Assembly: GCA_900313615.1 (NCBI GenBank)
Contig: OMRP01000009.1
Span: 86,316 to 150,315, forward strand
DNA: 64,000 bases
Reading direction: 5' to 3'
DNA from: an uncultured Prevotellaceae bacterium
Lineage (GTDB): Bacteria; Bacteroidota; Bacteroidia; Bacteroidales; Bacteroidaceae
Positions 8,961 through 17,875 of this stretch are shown piece after piece (the first letter of the stretch is position 1; each line of letters opens with the position of its first letter). The notes below the pieces were generated by a model. It was not told the DNA's origin, did no database searches, and saw only the letters and a program-made list of their open reading frames with translations. The position numbers and the translations under genes were made by a program.

Positions 8961-9704
8961 TTATTCCTCATAGTAAACGGAGTTAACAGTACAAGATCCG
9001 GAGGTAACCATGAACTGAAGGTCATGAGCTTTACCGTCATTACCTTTAGCACATATCTTAGCAATGTCTTCGGTAAGTTGGAGTTCATTCAAACCTGAAA
9101 TCCAATGCACATGCGTTTCAGAGTTATCAGCATTGAAATTGTCCCACCAACCAGACATAACCCTAACGTCCAAATCGTCAGAAGCATCAGAAACGTCTAT
9201 GATAAGAGTTTTGAAGCCCCAGTAGATATCGTCAGAGAGGTATGGGAAATGCTGGCCCTCGTTATCACTGAAACGCATAGCTGCTGCATTCCAGCCCTCA
9301 GGGCTGAATGGCGGTTGCATTTGTGGATCCTCACCATAGATATAAATCTTCTGGAGTTCTTCAGTGATTACTTGGCAAGATACGGGGAATTGAGCTGTCA
9401 ATTTAGTACCGTCAGCGCAAAGAGCAGTCAGGATGACAGTATAGTCACCTAATTTCATCTTCTTTTTAGCAAAGTTGCCGATAAATTCCTTACCACCGAT
9501 ATCCCACTTTGCATTGACAGGTGCCGAGGTCTCACAGGAAATGACGTTACCATTTTGGCCATTGGCTGCCTTGTCAACAGTGACAGTGGATTTTGCTATG
9601 AGCTCGTCAACAGTGATGTGACCGTCATTGCCGATTTCCTCAGAAACAGGATCACAGGCTATAAACGCACATACTGTGGCAAAAAACAAAAATATCTTTT
9701 TCAT
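8961..9704 (-). CDS. Lipoprotein of a SusC/SusD operon, putative surface ligand-binding protein
   Basis: 247 residues with a lipoprotein signal (MKKIFLFFATVCAFIAC; Cys17). A PKD/Ig-like segment follows (VISCETSAPVNAKWDIGGKE and KLGDYTVILTALCADGTKL), then a C-terminal beta-rich domain with many aromatic residues (RVMSGWWDNFNADN, HVHWISGLNELQL), the kind of surface expected for binding a carbohydrate. It occupies the SusE/SusF-like third position, 19 bp after susD, and ends just before the operon terminator. I do not recognise a specific family; a surface glycan-binding role is inferred from position and architecture only. Confidence 0.6.
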   Translation of the reverse strand: MKKIFLFFATVCAFIACDPVSEEIGNDGHITVDELIAKSTVTVDKAANGQNGNVISCETSAPVNAKWDIGGKEFIGNFAKKKMKLGDYTVILTALCADGTKLTAQFPVSCQVITEELQKIYIYGEDPQMQPPFSPEGWNAAAMRFSDNEGQHFPYLSDDIYWGFKTLIIDVSDASDDLDVRVMSGWWDNFNADNSETHVHWISGLNELQLTEDIAKICAKGNDGKAHDLQFMVTSGSCTVNSVYYEE

Positions 9705-9723
9705 ATTGATTACTTAAATAATA

Positions 9724-11724
9724 TTAATAAATACCTTTATACTGTGTCTTGGGGTCAGAAACGTCCCAACCTGGATTCTGCTCCAATCCACCATTATGTA
9801 GAGTAATCTGGTTCTGAGGTTTAGGCAGGAAGCCATTAGTGGCTTTATAACGCTCAGTCCATGAAGACGTCATGTGGGTCATGGTACGCTTATTGCCCTT
9901 ATCGCCGAGGCAGACAATCTGTTTGCCAGCCTGTGCCTGCAATGCCTTAGGAGCATATTCGCTATTCTTACAATCCTTACCAGTCCAACGACGCATATCG
10001 TTGAAACGAAGTCCTTCGAATGCAAACTCCCAACGACGCTCGTCCTGAACGGCCTTCAAAGAGTAGGCTGTCTCTTGAACGCCAGCACGACGCTGTACTT
10101 GATTCATGTACTGAGCATCGCCTGTAAGCTCGGTCATCATCAGAAGAACGTCAGCGTAACGCATCAGGTAGAAGTCCTCGAAGTGGTCACCCTGCATACT
10201 GTTACCAAGCGAACCACCACCAGAATAGCCAGGACACTGAACCCACCAAGTCTTATTGTCTGCATCGTTAGCGTCAAGGTTTACATCAGCATACTTCTTG
10301 ACAGAATAACCAGACTCCTCGCAGTCATCCTTCTCGTAAACATAGCCCACGAGTTCATTATTGAGGTCAATCATAGAAGCTCTCTTGCGGAGGTCACCTT
10401 TTTCGGGATCAACGGCTGTAGTAGCCTCTGCTGCTGTCCAATCGTCCCAGATGTTGCAGGAAGGAGTACCCTGACCCCAGCCCTGGTTGAACGGATAAGT
10501 CAAGTCACGGGTACCATTCATGTTGGAGGCACCATTACGAAGACCCCAGAAACATGACAGATAGTTTGAATACATACGCGGGTTGCAATATGTACCACCG
10601 ATATTCCATGAAGAAGCGTTCATGAACTGAATACCGAAGAGCTCCTCGGTGTTACCATTACCCATACCAGGCTGGTCGAAACAACGAGATGGATCCATAT
10701 CGGCAATGAATTCATAAGCATGTGTTCCTTCTTTGTTGCCATATTCACGCCAATTCGACAAATCTTTCAATTTGTCATCACTTAATTTGTCAAGAGCATC
10801 ATCATGAGCCTCTTTCCAGCTAAGGCTGTTGGAGTACTGCCAAAGTGAGCGATAGTCCTCGCAGAGTTTGTAGCCACCATTGTTGATGATGTCCCTCAGG
10901 CCATTAACGATATCTTCCTTGGAAACAGAAGATACGGTGCAGCCCTCCTGTGCGATGGCAGCGCCAGTACGGTCAAGAAGTTCGATGCTAGGAGCACCGC
11001 TTGCCAATTCACCGGCACCTTTGTAGAAGCCTGCCCAGAACATGTATGCACGTGCCATGAATGCCTCGGCACAGTACTTATCGGCATGACCGGAACCATT
11101 GGCCTTAGTTACCGTCATAAGATTTTTGGCGGAAACAAAGTCAGCGATAATCTGCGGATAGATGACTTCCTCAGCGCTTACCTGCTGATACGATTCATCA
11201 GTAATAAGAGTAGACGTAATCAAAGGTATGTCACCATACATCTGGGTGAGCCAGAAGGTATAGAGGCCACGCATGAAGAACGCCTCACCGAGGAGTTGGT
11301 TACGCTGAGCCCTATTACTATCATCCCAAGGCACATTGTCGATGGTTTCTATCTGGTTGTTGGCACGTGAAACGCCACCATAGAGAAGAATCCAGTCATA
11401 TTCATACTGATTGGCATCCTGCATGGTAAAATGATGCATCGACTTAGGCATATAGTCTTGCAGACCACCACTGCCGTAACAGTCGTCTGACATGCAGCTC
11501 CACCAGAAGAAAATATTATTTAAGCAATCACTATTATCTCCGCCACCCAACGTACTCATGATACTGTAGGTGGCTGCATTCAATGCCTCCACATCTGCAG
11601 GCTTGCCTGGGAATGTAGCTGAGGTCATCTCCGTCACACGGGGATCGGTGTCCAGCATGTCATTACAAGCTGTAAACAAAGTCGCTGACAATACAGCCAA
11701 CGCTGATAATATATATTTCTTCAT
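9724..11724 (-). CDS. SusD/RagB-family nutrient-binding outer-membrane lipoprotein
   Basis: 666 residues. The signal ends in lipobox LFTAC (Cys20) followed by NDMLDTDPR, a typical SusD start. The N-terminal TPR-type helices include the family landmarks NAATYSIMSTL, WILLYGGVSRANNQIETID and RNQLLGEAFFMRGLYTFWL. The C-terminal portion carries the conserved DERRWEFAFEGLRFNDMRRW block, which is diagnostic of RagB/SusD proteins. The protein forms the lid over the SusC transporter at the cell surface and captures the substrate. It follows susC by 14 bp and precedes the small lipoprotein by 19 bp. No glycoside hydrolase, lyase or sulfatase is visible nearby, so the substrate (glycan, peptide or other) cannot be inferred. 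Confidence 0.95.
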   Translation of the reverse strand: MKKYILSALAVLSATLFTACNDMLDTDPRVTEMTSATFPGKPADVEALNAATYSIMSTLGGGDNSDCLNNIFFWWSCMSDDCYGSGGLQDYMPKSMHHFTMQDANQYEYDWILLYGGVSRANNQIETIDNVPWDDSNRAQRNQLLGEAFFMRGLYTFWLTQMYGDIPLITSTLITDESYQQVSAEEVIYPQIIADFVSAKNLMTVTKANGSGHADKYCAEAFMARAYMFWAGFYKGAGELASGAPSIELLDRTGAAIAQEGCTVSSVSKEDIVNGLRDIINNGGYKLCEDYRSLWQYSNSLSWKEAHDDALDKLSDDKLKDLSNWREYGNKEGTHAYEFIADMDPSRCFDQPGMGNGNTEELFGIQFMNASSWNIGGTYCNPRMYSNYLSCFWGLRNGASNMNGTRDLTYPFNQGWGQGTPSCNIWDDWTAAEATTAVDPEKGDLRKRASMIDLNNELVGYVYEKDDCEESGYSVKKYADVNLDANDADNKTWWVQCPGYSGGGSLGNSMQGDHFEDFYLMRYADVLLMMTELTGDAQYMNQVQRRAGVQETAYSLKAVQDERRWEFAFEGLRFNDMRRWTGKDCKNSEYAPKALQAQAGKQIVCLGDKGNKRTMTHMTSSWTERYKATNGFLPKPQNQITLHNGGLEQNPGWDVSDPKTQYKGIY

Positions 11725-11738
11725 AACTTATTGTCAAA

Positions 11739-14700
11739 TTAGAATTTAATACTTGCACCAACCAAGAATGTACGAGCTGGTGGGTAAAGACCGAGGTCGA
11801 TACCGGAAGCCCAACCTATATCACCACCTGTTGAACCCACCTCGGGATCGAGACCGGTGTAACCGGTGAAGGTGCAAAGGTTCTGAACCTGCATATAGAG
11901 ACGGAGCTGCTGGAACGGGCAAGCCTTCCAAAGATGCTTGAAGTCGTAACCGAGAGTCACAGTCTTAATCTTAAAGTAGTCGGCATCTTCCACATAACGG
12001 CTTGATACCCAAATGGTGTTCGGGTGACCATTATTTGAAATTCTTGGCATAGTGTTTGAGGTTCCCTCACCGTGCCAACGGCCGAGTATCGTGGTATCAT
12101 AGTTCTCGTCAGGATCATCACCGAATGAACGGTAAGAACGCATTACCTGCATACCGAATGCACCGGCACCGGTTACTGAGAAGTCTAAGCCTCTCCATTG
12201 CAAACCGAGGTTAATACCAAGCATCACATCGGGATTAGGATCACCGATTTGATGCTTATCGGTACCAGCACCTTCTCCCTTACCAACGATCACACCGTCA
12301 CCGTTCCAGTCGTCCCAGATGCAGTCACCGGGTTTTGCGTCGTCAAGGACAGCCTTGCCATCAGCACGTGCCTGGTCAATCTGAGCCTGATTCTGCCAGA
12401 TGCCACTGTAGGACATGCCATAGAAATAACCGATGGGATAGCCTTCCTCAGCACGGGAAACATAGTCTGTACCCTGTGAGATAACATTACCATTACCGGC
12501 GATATAGTGGTTCTCATTGGCGATACGGGTTACTTCGTTCTTGTTGGTAGCGAAATTCACACCAACATTGTAGCTGAAGTCGCTGCCAATCCTGTCGTTC
12601 CAAGAAACAGCAAGCTCAATACCTGTATTCTCAACGTCACCACCATTGATGAAAGCAGGGTTGGTACCCATAATACCAATCGTCGGACCTGTTACGAGCC
12701 AATCCTTCGTCTTTTTCTTATACCAGTCGAAGTTCACATTCAAGCGGCTGTTGAGGAAACGAGCATCGAAACCGAAGTCAAGCTGCTCAGAGGTCTCCCA
12801 AGTCAGGTCGGGGTTAGGCACGATGTTAGCGTAAGCACCGGTATAAGGAATACCTGCGGTAGAAGTTGCCATGTCTGAACCAAACTTGTAACCACTGTCG
12901 TTGGCATCGCCAGACAGAGCGATGGTTGCCAGATACTGGTATTTGGTGATACGGTTGTTACCGTTCTGACCCCAAGATGCGCGGAGTTTGAAGAAGTCCA
13001 TCCAGCTCTTCACGCTCTCCATGAAAGGCTCATTGGTCATCACCCAACCTGCAGATACAGAGGGGAACAAACCCCAACGGTTGCCATCGGAGAAGATACT
13101 GGAACCATCATAACGCATAGTGACAGTAGCCATATAGGTCTCATTCCAGTCCCAAGTCAAACGACCGAACCAAGAAGCGAGATACTCTTCGTCGTTGGGG
13201 TTGCCAGTGATGGAAGCGACAGTAACGTCAGCAAGTTTGACGTTTGACAGCCATGCGGAATCCCAACCCTTCAGCGTAGCGAGCTGACTGCCCCAACTAA
13301 CGCTGTTGGCTCCACCGACGTTTGCACTCCAGTCTGTGCTCTGAAAACTCTGACCAACCATAGCGGTGATCTTGTGACCACTGAAAATAGGAAGATCATA
13401 AGTGAGGGTGTTCTCAATCGACCAGTTGCCATTAATCCAAGCACTCTGGCTCACGTTATATGTAGTTGTAGGACCAATAGGATTATCAGCACGTGGCTCT
13501 GAATAACTGCGGTATGCACCAGAACCCCAGTTGTAGTTGAACTGGCTGCGGAATCTCAGACCCTTGATAGGCTGAATGACTGCGAAAGCAGTAACACTGG
13601 TATTGACGTTGCGGCTCTCAGCCATAGAGCCCCATCCACCTTTGGAGAGGTTCTCCCATGGGTTGTTGAACATACTTGTATTCCAGCCTTTACCATAAGT
13701 CACATTACCAGCGGGATCCTGATAATTATAGATATCGCCATTGTCTGCATACTGCGGCATGAGAGGAGACACCTGGAGCAGGCTGTGGATATAGCTCCAA
13801 TACATGCCAGCCTCAGCCAGGTCGTGGCTCTTGGTGTAGCCGATAGAGATGTTCTCACCGATGGTGATGGCATCGAAGTCCTTCACTCTCAAAAGCACAT
13901 GGTCGCTGTTGATGCGGACAGTGTGACGCTTGTAGTATGAAGCCATGTCAGCACCCATGATACCTTCGTTGCCGGTATAGGTGTAAGACATAGCAAATTT
14001 TGAACGGTCTGTACCACCGGTCAAGGTTACGGAATGATTGTGCTGGACAGCGTTCTTGTTGGTGAACACATCCCACCAGTCAGTACCTTCCCAACCATTG
14101 GCCACCTTGGTAAGAATGTCAGCAGGAACATAAGCAGACCAATCCAACGTAACACCACTAGAATTGTAGTTATACTCGTCAAAGATGGTCATGTACTGCT
14201 GAGCATTGAGCAATTGTGGACGTTTGTAAACGTTCGACCAACCAATAGCACCATTATAGCTAAGTTCAATCTTACCAGCCTTACCCTGCTTGGTAGTAAC
14301 GAGGATAACGCCGTTAGCAGCACGGGCACCATAGATGGCAGCCGATGCAGCATCCTTCAACACGTCGATGCTCTCGATATCGTTCGGGTTGATGCCGTCG
14401 AGGCTACCACCTGCTACACCGTCGATTACATAAAGAGGTGTATTATCACCGATGGTTCCCTTACCACGAATGTAAACATTGTAGCTCTTACCAGGCTGTG
14501 AAGAAGACTGTGTAATCTGCACACCAGGAGTGCTTGACTGCATAGCTTCCAGCGCGTTGGTGGTGTTCTGCTTGGCGATGTCATCACCCTTCACCTGCAC
14601 GGTGGCACCGGTCACCAACTTTTTCTTCTGAACACCATAACCCACGACCACGACTTCCTCGAGCACGTCGGCATCCTCAGTAAGGTCGATAGTGATGTTG

Positions 14701-15008
14701 GACTGGCTGCCCACAGCGATTTCCTGTGTTTTGTAGCCCACATACGAAATCACGAGCGTAGCACCTGGCTGAACGTTGAGAGAGAAGTTACCGTCGAGAT
14801 CGGTAACCGTACCGTTTGAAGTACCTTTTTCCATAATGGTTGCACCAATGACGGGGCCTCCGGCATCACGGACGGTACCAGTGACTGTCTTTGACTGCTG
14901 AACCGCCTGCGGAGCGGCTTCGGATGAGGCGTATGCAGGGGCGGCAGCGAAGCCTACCATAGCACATGCACCCATCAGCAGCAACGATTTTCTGAAATTG
15001 AAATTCAT
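11739..15008 (-). CDS. SusC/RagA-family TonB-dependent outer-membrane transporter
   Basis: 1089 residues. A signal peptide (to about AYASS) is followed by a carboxypeptidase-regulatory-like domain (TVTGTVRDAGGPVIGATIME through VISYVGYKTQEI, residues about 40-110). Next comes the TonB-box-like stretch EEVVVVGYGVQKKKLVTGA, the plug domain (NTTNALEAMQSSTPGVQI, IESIDVLKDAASAAIYGARA) and a long 22-strand type barrel ending in FLVGASIKF with the expected terminal aromatic. It imports the substrate bound by its SusD partner using TonB energy. It heads a three-gene operon with an unusually long leader. All key plug motifs are intact and the length is normal for the family. Confidence 0.97.
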   Translation of the reverse strand: MNFNFRKSLLLMGACAMVGFAAAPAYASSEAAPQAVQQSKTVTGTVRDAGGPVIGATIMEKGTSNGTVTDLDGNFSLNVQPGATLVISYVGYKTQEIAVGSQSNITIDLTEDADVLEEVVVVGYGVQKKKLVTGATVQVKGDDIAKQNTTNALEAMQSSTPGVQITQSSSQPGKSYNVYIRGKGTIGDNTPLYVIDGVAGGSLDGINPNDIESIDVLKDAASAAIYGARAANGVILVTTKQGKAGKIELSYNGAIGWSNVYKRPQLLNAQQYMTIFDEYNYNSSGVTLDWSAYVPADILTKVANGWEGTDWWDVFTNKNAVQHNHSVTLTGGTDRSKFAMSYTYTGNEGIMGADMASYYKRHTVRINSDHVLLRVKDFDAITIGENISIGYTKSHDLAEAGMYWSYIHSLLQVSPLMPQYADNGDIYNYQDPAGNVTYGKGWNTSMFNNPWENLSKGGWGSMAESRNVNTSVTAFAVIQPIKGLRFRSQFNYNWGSGAYRSYSEPRADNPIGPTTTYNVSQSAWINGNWSIENTLTYDLPIFSGHKITAMVGQSFQSTDWSANVGGANSVSWGSQLATLKGWDSAWLSNVKLADVTVASITGNPNDEEYLASWFGRLTWDWNETYMATVTMRYDGSSIFSDGNRWGLFPSVSAGWVMTNEPFMESVKSWMDFFKLRASWGQNGNNRITKYQYLATIALSGDANDSGYKFGSDMATSTAGIPYTGAYANIVPNPDLTWETSEQLDFGFDARFLNSRLNVNFDWYKKKTKDWLVTGPTIGIMGTNPAFINGGDVENTGIELAVSWNDRIGSDFSYNVGVNFATNKNEVTRIANENHYIAGNGNVISQGTDYVSRAEEGYPIGYFYGMSYSGIWQNQAQIDQARADGKAVLDDAKPGDCIWDDWNGDGVIVGKGEGAGTDKHQIGDPNPDVMLGINLGLQWRGLDFSVTGAGAFGMQVMRSYRSFGDDPDENYDTTILGRWHGEGTSNTMPRISNNGHPNTIWVSSRYVEDADYFKIKTVTLGYDFKHLWKACPFQQLRLYMQVQNLCTFTGYTGLDPEVGSTGGDIGWASGIDLGLYPPARTFLVGASIKF

Positions 15009-15112
15009 ACTTTAAGTATTTTCATTAGGTTAAATAGTATAAACTCTTAGTTGATTCTTTCTCTTTGGTCATGACGACCCATCACCACCTTATATATAAT
15101 ATAAAGAGGTGA

Positions 15113-15124
15113 GCAAACGTTTAC
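15113..15124. promoter_or_regulatory. LacI/GalR-type operator-like palindrome
   Basis: GCAAACGTTTAC has the central CG and AAAC/GTTT half-sites typical of LacI-family operators. It lies about 105 bp upstream of the SusC start codon, downstream of both -7 candidates, where a bound repressor could block elongation. No LacI-type regulator is encoded in this window. Confidence 0.3.
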
Positions 15125-15132
15125 GGACTTTC

Positions 15133-15165
15133 TTTGTTTCGATAAGCATTCGGTTTTTAGGTTTG
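15133..15165 (+). promoter_or_regulatory. Antisense promoter inside the SusC leader
   Basis: On the plus strand TTTG (15133-15136), a 21-bp spacer and TAGGTTTG (15158-15165) match the full consensus. Transcription from about 15170 would run antisense to the SusC leader towards the hairpin at 15406-15441. This geometry resembles the cis-antisense RNAs (DonS type) reported in Bacteroides glycan loci. Confidence 0.4.
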
Positions 15166-15216
15166 ACTTTATTATTGTTCTTTAGGTTTTCTAGTTTAAT
15201 GTTTGACGTCATTCTA

Positions 15217-15262
15217 CATCTTTCTCTTTACGACAAACTGCATCTTTCTCTTTACGACAAAC
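15217..15262. repeat. 22-bp direct repeat in the SusC leader
   Basis: The 22-bp unit beginning CATCTTTCTCTTTACGACAA occurs at 15217-15238 and again at 15241-15262, a 24-bp period. A more degraded third copy may follow near 15280. Confidence 0.7.
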
Positions 15263-15405
15263 AACGTCTTTCGTAACGTACTACATCTTTTCAAGTTGCA
15301 AAAGTAAAGTATTTTTTTGATTTCGCATAATTTTTTTTGCCAAAATTTGATACTTTTTATAAAAATCGTAGGTTCCAAAAGTAAAATAAGCAACAAAACG
15401 TTAAA

Positions 15406-15441
15406 AAAGGAGGGGAAAAGATACATATTTTCCCCTCCTTT
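15406..15441 (-). terminator. Rho-independent terminator of kbl
   Basis: The arms AAAGGAGGGGAAAA (15406-15419) and TTTTCCCCTCCTTT (15428-15441) pair perfectly; on the minus strand the stem runs into TTTTTTAA. It lies 24 bp after the kbl stop. A 23-nt part of it (15401-15423) recurs exactly at 37478-37500. Confidence 0.8.
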
Positions 15442-15464
15442 CCCTACTCGGGTCTAACCAGAGA

Positions 15465-16649
15465 CTATATCACGTTCAGTTCGCGCCCGACCTTGATGAA
15501 GGCGTCGACGCACTTGTCGAGCTGTTCGCGAGTATGTCCGGCTGAAATCTGCACACGGATACGTGCTTGTCCCTTGGGTACCACAGGATAATAGAAGCCC
15601 GTGACATAGATGCCTTCTTCCTGCATCTTTGCGGCATAGACCTGCGACAGTTTGGCATCGTAAAGCATGACGGCGCAGATGGCACTCTGCGTGGGTTTGA
15701 TGTCGAAGCCAGCCGCCATCATCTTGTCTCGGAAATAGTTGACGTTCTCCACTAGACGGTCGTGAATCTCATTGCTCTCCTTGAGCATCTTGAACACCTC
15801 GAGGGATGCGCCGATGATGCAAGGAGCGAGGGAGTTGGAGAAGAGATAGGGACGGGAGCGTTGGCGCAACAGTTCAATAATCTCTTTTCGTCCGGTGGTG
15901 AAGCCGCCGAGGGCACCACCGAATGACTTACCCAACGTGCCCGTGTAGATGTCGACACGGCCGTAGGTATTGAAGAACTCGCTCACGCCATGGCCAGTGG
16001 CGCCAACCACACCTGCCGAATGGCTCTCATCAACCATCACCAGGGCATCATATTTCTCGGCCAGGTCACATATCTTGTCCATTGGAGCCACATTGCCGTC
16101 CATGGAGAACACTCCGTCGGTGACAATGATGCGGAAACGTTGGGCCTGCGCCTCCTGCAAGCATTTCTCCAACTCATTCATGTCGGCATTGGCATAACGG
16201 TAGCGTTTGGCTTTGCACAAGCGCACACCATCAATAATCGACGCATGATTGAGGGCATCGGAGATGATGGCGTCCTCCTCAGTGAACAAAGGCTCGAAAA
16301 CACCTCCATTGGCATCGAAACAGGCAGCATAGAGGATGGTGTCCTCGGTGTGGAAATAGTCGGAGATGGCCGCCTCCAACTCTTTATGGATATCCTGCGT
16401 GCCACAGATGAAACGTACCGACGACATGCCGAAGCCACGGCTGTCCATCATGCGCTTGGCACCTTCGATGAGACGCGGGTGGTCGGAGAGGCCTAGGTAG
16501 TTGTTGGCACAGAAGTTGAGCACGGGTTGCCCCTTAACGGTGATCTCTGCTTTTTGGGGACTTTCGATAAGACGTTCTTCCTTGTAAAGTCCCGCTTCAC
16601 GAATCTCAGCAATGGTCTGCTGGAGATGTTCTTTCATTTTTCCGTACAT
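15465..16649 (-). CDS. kbl: Glycine C-acetyltransferase (2-amino-3-ketobutyrate CoA ligase)
   Basis: 394 residues from MYGKMKEHLQQTI; the frame is open for 60 further codons but those are spacer sequence and unlike the family. It cleaves 2-amino-3-ketobutyrate with CoA to glycine and acetyl-CoA, using PLP. Recognisable alpha-oxoamine synthase blocks are NFCANNYLGLSDHP, GFGMSSVRFICGTQ, LNHASIIDGVRLCKAKRY, VMVDESHSAG and the PLP-lysine segment TGTLGKSFGGALGG. The C-terminus reads YPVVPKGQARIRVQISAGH. Similarity to E. coli Kbl runs end to end. The gene is divergent from the threonine dehydrogenase at 16847, completing the two-step threonine-to-glycine pathway, and has its own terminator. Confidence 0.95.
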   Translation of the reverse strand: MYGKMKEHLQQTIAEIREAGLYKEERLIESPQKAEITVKGQPVLNFCANNYLGLSDHPRLIEGAKRMMDSRGFGMSSVRFICGTQDIHKELEAAISDYFHTEDTILYAACFDANGGVFEPLFTEEDAIISDALNHASIIDGVRLCKAKRYRYANADMNELEKCLQEAQAQRFRIIVTDGVFSMDGNVAPMDKICDLAEKYDALVMVDESHSAGVVGATGHGVSEFFNTYGRVDIYTGTLGKSFGGALGGFTTGRKEIIELLRQRSRPYLFSNSLAPCIIGASLEVFKMLKESNEIHDRLVENVNYFRDKMMAAGFDIKPTQSAICAVMLYDAKLSQVYAAKMQEEGIYVTGFYYPVVPKGQARIRVQISAGHTREQLDKCVDAFIKVGRELNVI

Positions 16650-16662
16650 AGTATTATGATTT

Positions 16663-16696
16663 TTTGAGGTTTGAGGTTTGAGATTTGAGGTTTGCA
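16663..16696. repeat. TTTGAGG tandem word repeat
   Basis: Four to five head-to-tail TTTGAGG/TTTGAGA units fill part of the kbl-threonine dehydrogenase divergent spacer. The same words recur at 30858-30905. Confidence 0.7.
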
Positions 16697-16846
16697 AAAT
16701 AACACTTTTTTTTCCATAATAAAGGTGTTTTAGGAAAGTTTTTTTGAAAAATATGGGTGGAGGCTTAATTTTTCCTTTCAAAATGACGGAATATGAAAAA
16801 AAAATATTTCCTTTGCAGTGAAAACACAACCCTTAAATCTACGATT

Positions 16847-17803
16847 ATGAAAAATATCCTGGTGATTGGTTCTACGGGGCAGATTGGCTCCGAGTTGACA
16901 ATGGAACTGCGCAAGCGCTATGGCAACGACCATGTGGTGGCAGGGTATATCACTGGCGCCGAGCCCAAAGGCGAACTGTTGGAGAGCGGTCCATCGGCTG
17001 TTGCCGACGTGACCGATGGTGAGATGCTGAACGATGTGGTGCAGCGTTATGACATCGACGCCATATACAACTTGGCGGCCCTGCTCTCTGTGGTGGCAGA
17101 GTCGAAGCCCCGCCTGGCATGGAAAATTGGCATCGACGGACTGTGGAATGTGCTGGAGGTGGCCCGCGAGCACCGCTGTTCCGTGTTCACGCCCAGCAGC
17201 ATCGGTTCGTTTGGCCGTGAGACGCCCCACATGATGACCCCTCAGGACACGATACAGCGACCACGCACCATCTATGGCGTGTCAAAAGTGACCACTGAGC
17301 TGCTGAGCACCTACTATCATATTAAATATGGTGTTGACACCCGTTCGGTGCGTTTTCCGGGCATCATCTCCTATAAGACCCTTCCCGGCGGCGGCACCAC
17401 CGACTATGCCGTCGACATCTTCTACAGTGCCGTGCGGGGTGAGCGCTTCGTCTGTCCACTCAAAGAGGGCACCATGCTCGACATGATGTATATGCCTGAT
17501 GCCTTGCGTGCCGCCATCATGCTCATGGAAGCCAACCCCGACCGTCTGGTACACCATAATGGTTTCAATGTGACGGCCATGAGTTTCTCGCCGGAGAAAA
17601 TATATGCTGAGATTAAGAAATACAAGCCCGACTTCGAGATGGTGTACGAGGTGGACCCACTGAAACAGTTTATCGCCGAGAGTTGGCCCGACCGTATGGA
17701 CGACACCTGTGCGCGTCGCGAATGGGGATGGGCTCCCACCTACGACATCACGCGCATGACGCAAGACATGTTGGAGAAACTAACTATAAAGGTAAAAAAG
17801 TAA
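16847..17803 (+). CDS. L-threonine 3-dehydrogenase, short-chain (epimerase-like) type
   Basis: 318 residues from MKNILVIGSTGQIG at 16847; an upstream in-frame ATG at 16793 would add 18 unconserved residues. The Rossmann NAD-binding motif GSTGQIG is at residues 8-14. The extended SDR catalytic pair is visible as SSIGSFG and YGVSK (Tyr and Lys four apart), followed by RFPGIISY. It lacks UDP-sugar signatures and matches the short-chain threonine dehydrogenases that oxidise threonine to 2-amino-3-ketobutyrate. Being back to back with kbl, which consumes that product, makes this assignment strong. The 3' end runs into AAAAGGTA repeats, and the gene converges with the NigD-like gene. Confidence 0.88.
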   Translation: MKNILVIGSTGQIGSELTMELRKRYGNDHVVAGYITGAEPKGELLESGPSAVADVTDGEMLNDVVQRYDIDAIYNLAALLSVVAESKPRLAWKIGIDGLWNVLEVAREHRCSVFTPSSIGSFGRETPHMMTPQDTIQRPRTIYGVSKVTTELLSTYYHIKYGVDTRSVRFPGIISYKTLPGGGTTDYAVDIFYSAVRGERFVCPLKEGTMLDMMYMPDALRAAIMLMEANPDRLVHHNGFNVTAMSFSPEKIYAEIKKYKPDFEMVYEVDPLKQFIAESWPDRMDDTCARREWGWAPTYDITRMTQDMLEKLTIKVKK

Positions 17804-17875
17804 AAAGGTAAAAAGGTAAAAATGGCTCTCTTTACTCTTTTACCTTTTTACTCTTTTACCCTTTTACTTTTCAAA
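17795..17875. repeat. Inverted AAAAGGTAAAAAGG word repeats between convergent genes
   Basis: AAAGGTAAAAAGGTAAAAA units are followed after a short spacer by the complementary TTTACCTTTTTACTC units, giving an AT-rich fold between the convergent threonine dehydrogenase and NigD-like genes. It overlaps both 3' ends and could act as a bidirectional terminator. Confidence 0.6.

Larger units (their letters stand above)
15009..15403 (-). promoter_or_regulatory. Long SusC leader/promoter region
   Basis: This 395-bp gene-free stretch holds the control region of the SusC operon. Two -7-type boxes on the minus strand (TACTTTTG at 15306-15299 and 15383-15376) lie in near-identical 16-bp contexts 77 bp apart; neither has a perfect -33 TTTG. 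A start from the nearer one would give a leader of roughly 285 nt. The leader also carries an AT-rich imperfect palindrome (15086-15111), a LacI-type palindrome (15113-15124), a 22-bp direct repeat and an antisense promoter, listed separately. Confidence 0.5.
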
